This document shows positions 59,593-64,000 of a stretch of 64,000 nt of DNA, one piece after another. Each line of letters begins with the position of its first letter. Position 1 is the stretch's first letter. Position numbers and translations under genes: made by a program. This DNA is from Phycisphaeraceae bacterium (GTDB lineage Bacteria; Planctomycetota; Phycisphaerae; Phycisphaerales; UBA1924): positions 1 through 64,000 of the forward strand of contig RECQ01000060.1 in assembly GCA_007693965.1 (NCBI GenBank), written 5' to 3'. Under the pieces are notes generated by a model. That model saw only the letters and a program-made list of their open reading frames with translations. It searched no databases and was not told the origin of the DNA.

Positions 59593-60456
59593 TCAGTACG
59601 CCGTTCCGGGCTGGGCGTCCTCGCCGCGCTCCGTGATGGGCGGATTCAGGATTTCACGCAGCACGATGGCGCGGCGCCAGTCCTCTCGCGTCATGTTCCG
59701 CAGACCGAGGGCCATCGAGCCGGCGATCGCCGTCGCCGCCGCGCTCTTGTCGAGCTTGTCCTGCGCACGCTGCTCGTGGACCGCTTGCTCATACGGACTC
59801 ATGGGCCGCTTCGGTGTCTCGGGGCGAGGGGGAGCCTGTGGTGTGCGCGCCTGCGGGCGTCGCGAGGGCTGGAGCGAGACACGCTGCGCGGGCGCCGGGC
59901 GCTGCTGCGTTGACGGCGGCTTCTTGGCGGGCGGCGAGAGCGTCTGGCCCCGCATCGGCGTGGGCGTGCGCATTGATTCACGACCAGCCGTCCGCGACTG
60001 GTGCGGCGTCTGCGGATGCGAGGATTTCAGCGTCGTCGGGCGTAGGGGAGTTGGTGTGCGCATCTCGTGCTGCCTGCCCGCCGATTGCGTCTGCTGCGAC
60101 TGCCAGGATGTCTCGGATGTCGCGTCGCCACGCGCGGGGGCGGGGCCGGCCTGCGGCGTCCTTTGCGCACTTTGCGCAGGTTGCTGGCCGCGGGCCCGCT
60201 GCATCTGCTGCTCGCGCAGGGCGCGAAGCTGCTGCTGGCGACGCTCCGCAAGCGACTGGAGTTCCGCGGGCAGGCGCACGCCGGACTTCTGCGGCTCGGG
60301 CTGGGGGCGCCCGGTGCGCAGCTCCTCCTCGCGACGGAGGGTGCGCTCGCGCTGCACGCGGTTGATCTCAGCCTGCTCGCGGATCTTGCCCACGAGCCAG
60401 CTCAGGAAGGAGAAGCCGATGGCGAACAGGATGATGATGAGCTGTGTGGTCGTCAC
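59593..60456 (-). CDS. Membrane-anchored low-complexity protein of unknown function
   Basis: A 287-residue protein. One N-terminal helix (TQLIIILFAIGFSFLSWLVG) is followed by a charged helix and a long Gln/Arg/Pro/Thr-rich disordered linker (about 50-220). The C-terminal block ends MTREDWRRAIVLREILNPPI. That terminal RRAIVLxEILxPP motif recurs at the ends of such planctomycete proteins, which may make it a docking peptide; this is from memory and should be checked. It sits between pepQ and the ABC ATPase gene. Confidence 0.6.
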   Translation of the reverse strand: MTTTQLIIILFAIGFSFLSWLVGKIREQAEINRVQRERTLRREEELRTGRPQPEPQKSGVRLPAELQSLAERRQQQLRALREQQMQRARGQQPAQSAQRTPQAGPAPARGDATSETSWQSQQTQSAGRQHEMRTPTPLRPTTLKSSHPQTPHQSRTAGRESMRTPTPMRGQTLSPPAKKPPSTQQRPAPAQRVSLQPSRRPQARTPQAPPRPETPKRPMSPYEQAVHEQRAQDKLDKSAAATAIAGSMALGLRNMTREDWRRAIVLREILNPPITERGEDAQPGTAY

Positions 60457-60463
60457 GGTGTGA

Positions 60464-61261
60464 TCATACGCCCGGCGTTCCTTCCACGCCTTCGGCCAGG
60501 GTCGCGAGCAATGCGGCGCCCTCGGGAGTTTCGAGGAGTCGGAAGCGGGCTTCGAAGAGTGGGTCGAGAATCTGGGGGATGAGCGTCCGGTCCGTCGGCC
60601 CCGCTGCGACGACCTCTCCGGCGGTGTTGAGCGCGACGGCCGCGTCCGCGAAGCGGCGGGCCATGGTGAGGTCGTGCATCACGATGACGACGGTCGCGCC
60701 CCCGGCCGCGACCATCTTCAGTGCCTGCATCGTCAGCAACGCGTGGCGGGGATCCATCGCGGCGACCGGCTCATCGGCGAGCAGACAGCGCGAGGCTGCC
60801 GGATCGGCGCCATCGAGCTGGGCCAGGGCCCGGGCCACGCTCACACGCTGCTGCTGTCCGACGCTCAGCGTCGAGAAGGGCGCTGCAGCGCACTCATCGA
60901 CGTCCATCGCCTGCAGGGCGCGAGCCACGGCCTGGTCATCGCGCTGCATCGCGTAGCGACCCAGCGACACCACCTGTCGCGCGGTGAACGCGGCGCCAAC
61001 CGTCGGCCTCTGTCCGACGTAGGCCATCGCGCGGGCCCGCCTGCTTGGGGTCAGCGCCTGCACCGGTTCGCCATCGAGCGTGACCGCGCCGGACCACGGG
61101 GTGCGCAGGCCCGCCAGCAGACGCAGCAGAGTCGACTTGCCCGCTCCGTTCGGGCCGACGACCGCCACGACTTCGCCTGGCCGGAAGCGGGCCGAGACAT
61201 CGCGCAGCACCGGTGCGCTGCGCTGGTATCCGAACGTGAGGCGCTCTGAGGCCAGCGTCAT
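60464..61261 (-). CDS. ABC transporter ATP-binding protein, FecE/BtuD type
   Basis: A 265-residue ATPase. Walker A VVGPNGAGKSTLLRLLAGL, Q-loop YVGQRPTVGAAF, signature TLSVGQQQRVSVARALAQL (LSVGQ for LSGGQ), Walker B RCLLADEPVAAMDPRHA, H-loop VVIVMHDLTMA. The type is that of iron-siderophore, heme or B12 importers. The start is ATG 61261, overlapping the permease stop (ATGA). The substrate-binding protein is not in the window, so the cargo is unknown. Confidence 0.9.
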   Translation of the reverse strand: MTLASERLTFGYQRSAPVLRDVSARFRPGEVVAVVGPNGAGKSTLLRLLAGLRTPWSGAVTLDGEPVQALTPSRRARAMAYVGQRPTVGAAFTARQVVSLGRYAMQRDDQAVARALQAMDVDECAAAPFSTLSVGQQQRVSVARALAQLDGADPAASRCLLADEPVAAMDPRHALLTMQALKMVAAGGATVVIVMHDLTMARRFADAAVALNTAGEVVAAGPTDRTLIPQILDPLFEARFRLLETPEGAALLATLAEGVEGTPGV

Positions 61262-62247
61262 GACCATGTTTCCTTGCGTCGCAGCAGCCAGATGAAGGCA
61301 GGCCCGCCCACCAGCGCTGTCAGCACGCCGATGGGCATGCGTCCTGCGCCAAGGTCGATCACGCGGATCAGGGCGTCTGCGCCGACGATGAGAGCGCCGC
61401 CCGCCAGAGCCGAGCCGACCACCAGCACACGGTGCGACGGTCCGACCAGCAGCCGGACGGCGTGCGGACACACCAGCCCGACGAAGCCGATCGGCCCCGC
61501 CAGCAGCACCGAACCCGCCGTCAGCGCGCCCGCCAGGGCGAAGAGCGTCAGGCGCAGGGCGCCGATGGGGGCGCCCACGCTTCGCGCCTCATCTTCATCG
61601 AGTGTCGCGGCGTCCATCGCCGGCCCCAGCCGCACGCCCACCAGCACTCCGAGCAGCGCCAGCGATCCGATGGCCGTGAGCCGGCTCCAACTCACATCAT
61701 CGCGGATCGAGCCCATCATCCACTGCAGTGAGACGGCCCACCCCTGGGCCGGGAGCAGATGCTGGAAGAACGCCATTCCGGCGCCGCAGATCACGCTCAC
61801 CACCACGCCTACCAGAATGAGGGACACCGGATCGATGAGCCCCCGCTTCTGTCCCAGCGCGTAGACGATCGCCAGAGCTCCGAGCGCGCCGATCATGGCG
61901 CTGATCACCGGCGGGCTGTAGGTCGCGAGCGATCCGGTCGCCAGGTACATCAGCCAGATCGACACCACCACCCCGAGTCCGGCGCCGGCGCTCAGGCCGA
62001 GAATCGCTGGCTCGGCCAAGGGGTTTCGGAGCAGCGCCTGGAGCAGAACACCGCTTACGGCCAGCGCCGAGCCCACCACCACCCCGATCAGCACGCGCAC
62101 GCCGCGGATTTCCCATTCCACGCTGTCGGCGGGCAATGCGAAGATCGGGGCGCCCGACGTCGGCGGCGCCGCCACCATCCGCAGCGCCGCCATCGCCAGC
62201 AGGAGCAGTGTGAGTCCGAGAAGGGTGATGAGGGAGCGACGGGGCAT
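61258..62247 (-). CDS. ABC transporter permease, FecCD family
   Basis: A 329-residue permease with about ten helices. FecCD blocks: IRGVRVLIGVVVGSALAVSG, VLLQALLRNPLAEPAILGLS, AGAGLGVVV, and VLLAGPIGFVGLVCPHAVRL with GADALIRVI near the end. It imports iron complexes, heme, cobalamin or a similar cargo together with the adjacent ATPase. ATG 62247. Divergent from the sigma-like gene (67-bp gap). A single permease implies a homodimer. Confidence 0.92.
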   Translation of the reverse strand: MPRRSLITLLGLTLLLLAMAALRMVAAPPTSGAPIFALPADSVEWEIRGVRVLIGVVVGSALAVSGVLLQALLRNPLAEPAILGLSAGAGLGVVVSIWLMYLATGSLATYSPPVISAMIGALGALAIVYALGQKRGLIDPVSLILVGVVVSVICGAGMAFFQHLLPAQGWAVSLQWMMGSIRDDVSWSRLTAIGSLALLGVLVGVRLGPAMDAATLDEDEARSVGAPIGALRLTLFALAGALTAGSVLLAGPIGFVGLVCPHAVRLLVGPSHRVLVVGSALAGGALIVGADALIRVIDLGAGRMPIGVLTALVGGPAFIWLLRRKETWS

Positions 62248-62314
62248 CGATGTCGAGCGTACCCATCTGCGAGGAATCGCGACCCGGGGCGTTCGGCGCG
62301 CCAAAGATCCACAT

Positions 62315-63025
62315 ATGGACACAAGCGAGGCCTGCGAACGCCGCGCCTGGAGGCTGGCGGCCCTGCTTTCCGGAGACTCCGTGCGGGCCGAGCGTATTGT
62401 CGCCCAGGCGCTCGACGCCCAGCCCGACCCCACACTTCTTCCTGACGCCCGGCTTGATCGGCTGGTGATTCTGCGCGCCCGCGAGATCCTGGGTGAGTCG
62501 CGCGACCCGCGGAACCGTCGGAGTCCCCGGCGCCTCCCACGCCTTCCCGCGCCCGGGGTGCTGCTGGACCGTCTCCGCGCGTCGCATCGCCAGGCGCGGG
62601 GCGAGGTGAGGAGTCGCGGCCCGGTCGCCGTTGAGCAGGAGGACATCCGGCTCTTTCACGGCGAGGCCGCCCGCGCCCACGAGGCCCTGAGTTCGCTGTC
62701 TGAGCAGGCCCGGGAGGCGTGGATTCTGCGGGAGCTCGACGGGAAGGACATGATCGAGATCGCCCGCGCCATGGATTGCTCAAAGACCGCCGCCGCACGA
62801 CATCTCGAGCAGGCCCGTGACCGCATGACGCTGCTGCTGGGAGAGGACGCCGAAGACGCCCTCGGCGCGCTTCGCCACGGCGCCGATCGGCTCGATCCCG
62901 GCGCTTTCATCGCCCGGCGCGCTGTGGTGAAGAAACGCGGCCGACGACTGCGGCTCATCGTCTGGCTCGTGATGGTGGTGATCGCCATCGTCATGTGTAT
63001 TTCTGTGTGGGGACGCCTCGCATGA
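62315..63025 (+). CDS. Sigma-70 region-4-like protein with C-terminal membrane helix
   Basis: A 236-residue protein. The first part (CERRAWRLAALLSGDSVRAE, RIVAQALDAQP) looks like a worn ECF region 2. Residues about 125-180 match region 4 (LSSLSEQAREAWILRELDGK, DMIEIARAMDCSKTAAARHL, EQARDRM), a helix-turn-helix that reads -35 elements. A basic stretch (KKRGRRLR) and one helix (LIVWLVMVVIAIVMCISVW) close the protein. Membrane tethering of a sigma-like factor is unusual. Its stop overlaps the start of a sensor kinase (ATGA). No ribosome site is clear before ATG 62315. Confidence 0.7.
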   Translation: MDTSEACERRAWRLAALLSGDSVRAERIVAQALDAQPDPTLLPDARLDRLVILRAREILGESRDPRNRRSPRRLPRLPAPGVLLDRLRASHRQARGEVRSRGPVAVEQEDIRLFHGEAARAHEALSSLSEQAREAWILRELDGKDMIEIARAMDCSKTAAARHLEQARDRMTLLLGEDAEDALGALRHGADRLDPGAFIARRAVVKKRGRRLRLIVWLVMVVIAIVMCISVWGRLA

Positions 63026-64000
63026 GTCAGCGATCGCTCGACGTCGTGCGCAGTGATCATGACTTGCCCGAAGCGACCGGGGCTGGGACGATGGCGTCCA
63101 TGCCCGACGCCGCGAGCGCCAAGCCTGGTCAGTCGGTGAAGTCGCGTCCTGATCCTGCGTGGCGACTTCGCGGGATGCGGATCCGCAAAAAGCTCATCAT
63201 CCTTCACACCGCCTTTTCGCTGGTTCTTGCGGTGATTCTGCTGCTGGCGCTTCGTCCGGCGCTTCATGATGTGGTCGTTCGCGCGGAGACGCAGCAGTGT
63301 CTGCTTGCGCTCGACATGCTCGCCGAAGCGCCCGATCCGCCCAAGCGCGGGGCCCGCGGCGATGTGCAGTTCGGCGTCGGCTCTCTTGAAGCCCTTCGTC
63401 TGCCAGAAGACATCGCACAGCAGGCCCGCGCGGCGCCCGGTGAGACGGTGATGTCAAAGACTGTGGCGGGTTGGCCGCTCGCCGTGCGCTGGGATGAGGG
63501 GAGAGGCGTCTACATGTTCGCCGCCGCCCGCGCCTCCGCCGCCCGGGACGGCGTCTGGCGGTTGTATGGCCTGCTGGTGGCGGCGCTGGTCGGCGCGTAC
63601 CTGCTGATTGCGCTGACGCTCGAAGTGTTCATCCTGCCCCGGCAGGTGTACGGGCCCATCAGGCGCATGCTGAGCGCCGATCTCGCCCTTCAGTCGGGCG
63701 AGCGTCAATCGGAGTTGATTGACGAGGTCGACATGCCTTCGGATGAGCTGGGTGAAATCATGCGATCGCGGAACGAGTCGGTTTCGAAGCTGCGCCGGCA
63801 GGAGCAGGCCCTCGCCGACGCCCTTGAACGCATCGAACTCGTCGCCACCGATATCAAGCGTAAGAACCATCTTCTCGAAACCGCGCGGCGCAATCTCGCC
63901 GACCAGGATCGCCTGGTCAGCCTCGGCATGATGTCCGCCGGTCTTGCTCACGAGATGAATACACCGCTCGCGGTGCTGCGAGGTTGTGTTGAAAAGCTGC
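63022..64000 (+). CDS. Sensor histidine kinase, 3' truncated by the window
   Basis: At least 326 residues, open at the right edge. Two helices (about 58-77, LIILHTAFSLVLAVILLLAL; about 178-203, YGLLVAALVGAYLLIALTLE) flank a small extracytoplasmic domain. A HAMP-like linker and coiled coil follow (LRRQEQALADALERIEL). The H box is in LGMMSAGLAHEMNTPLAVLR, with the phospho-acceptor at about His310. The ATP-binding domain lies beyond the window. The ATG overlaps the stop of the sigma-like membrane protein, so the two are probably one signalling unit. Confidence 0.85.
   Translation, partial: MSQRSLDVVRSDHDLPEATGAGTMASMPDAASAKPGQSVKSRPDPAWRLRGMRIRKKLIILHTAFSLVLAVILLLALRPALHDVVVRAETQQCLLALDMLAEAPDPPKRGARGDVQFGVGSLEALRLPEDIAQQARAAPGETVMSKTVAGWPLAVRWDEGRGVYMFAAARASAARDGVWRLYGLLVAALVGAYLLIALTLEVFILPRQVYGPIRRMLSADLALQSGERQSELIDEVDMPSDELGEIMRSRNESVSKLRRQEQALADALERIELVATDIKRKNHLLETARRNLADQDRLVSLGMMSAGLAHEMNTPLAVLRGCVEKL

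Overview
This is a high-GC bacterial chromosome segment that reads as Planctomycetota, most likely a Phycisphaerae-like lineage. Lineage evidence: two membrane proteins end in the C-x2-CGYD...CPECG zinc ribbon common in planctomycetes; one gene carries a planctomycete-style prepilin leader (GFTLIELLVVISIIALLIG); there is a short Hc1/histone-H1-like protein, an N-terminal J-domain-like module in a large membrane protein, and many short zinc-ribbon proteins. Functions were assigned by reading translations and motifs; no database search was possible.

Layout. 1-10.5 kb: end of an unknown gene, a metallophosphoesterase, infC (apparently starting at AUC), a DinB-like protein, thrS, nrdR, two planctomycete-type unknowns, a coiled-coil zinc-ribbon protein, and the lipid/nucleotide run cdsA-uppS-pyrH. 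10.7-21.1 kb: one tightly overlapping eight-gene operon encoding an energised envelope machine: a TonB-like transmembrane anchor fused to a von Willebrand factor A (VWA) domain, a repeat protein, ExbB, two ExbD proteins, a 929-residue exported repeat protein, a 975-residue membrane protein with a J-domain-like N terminus, and an exported protein with two CxxC pairs. This is the strongest candidate for an undescribed system. 21.1-32.7 kb: an accessory, repeat-rich stretch with a response regulator, small zinc-ribbon proteins, an orphan nuoC, a cysteine desulfurase, a TetR regulator with a candidate operator, rnpA-yidD and a ClC channel with CBS domains. 32.7-42.6 kb: topA, miaA, pgk, an NAD-dependent epimerase, a Ser/Thr kinase, a RidA protein and a prepilin-like protein. 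42.7-50.3 kb: tRNA-Gln, a tandem thioredoxin-fold protein, a lipoprotein with an L7/L12-like domain, a STAS protein, a DegT aminotransferase, mannose-6-phosphate isomerase, a shortened UvrC-like protein, a FabZ-like dehydratase and the Hc1-like protein. 50.4-60.5 kb: a GGDEF protein and partner below murG-ftsW, a deaminase, two cysteine-cluster proteins, accC-accB-pepQ and a membrane-anchored unknown. 60.4-64 kb: an ABC importer ATPase and permease, and a sigma-like membrane protein translationally coupled to a sensor kinase that runs off the window.

Intergenic DNA is unusually structured. At least nine short perfect or near-perfect palindromes (mostly 8-9 bp stems with 3-nt loops, several flanked by GGTGG) lie between genes. 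Two copies of a roughly 50-bp dispersed repeat sit about 2 kb apart. Four gaps hold low-complexity word repeats that fold back on themselves, three of them at gene ends where a terminator is expected. No CRISPR array, rRNA, integrase or insertion sequence was seen.
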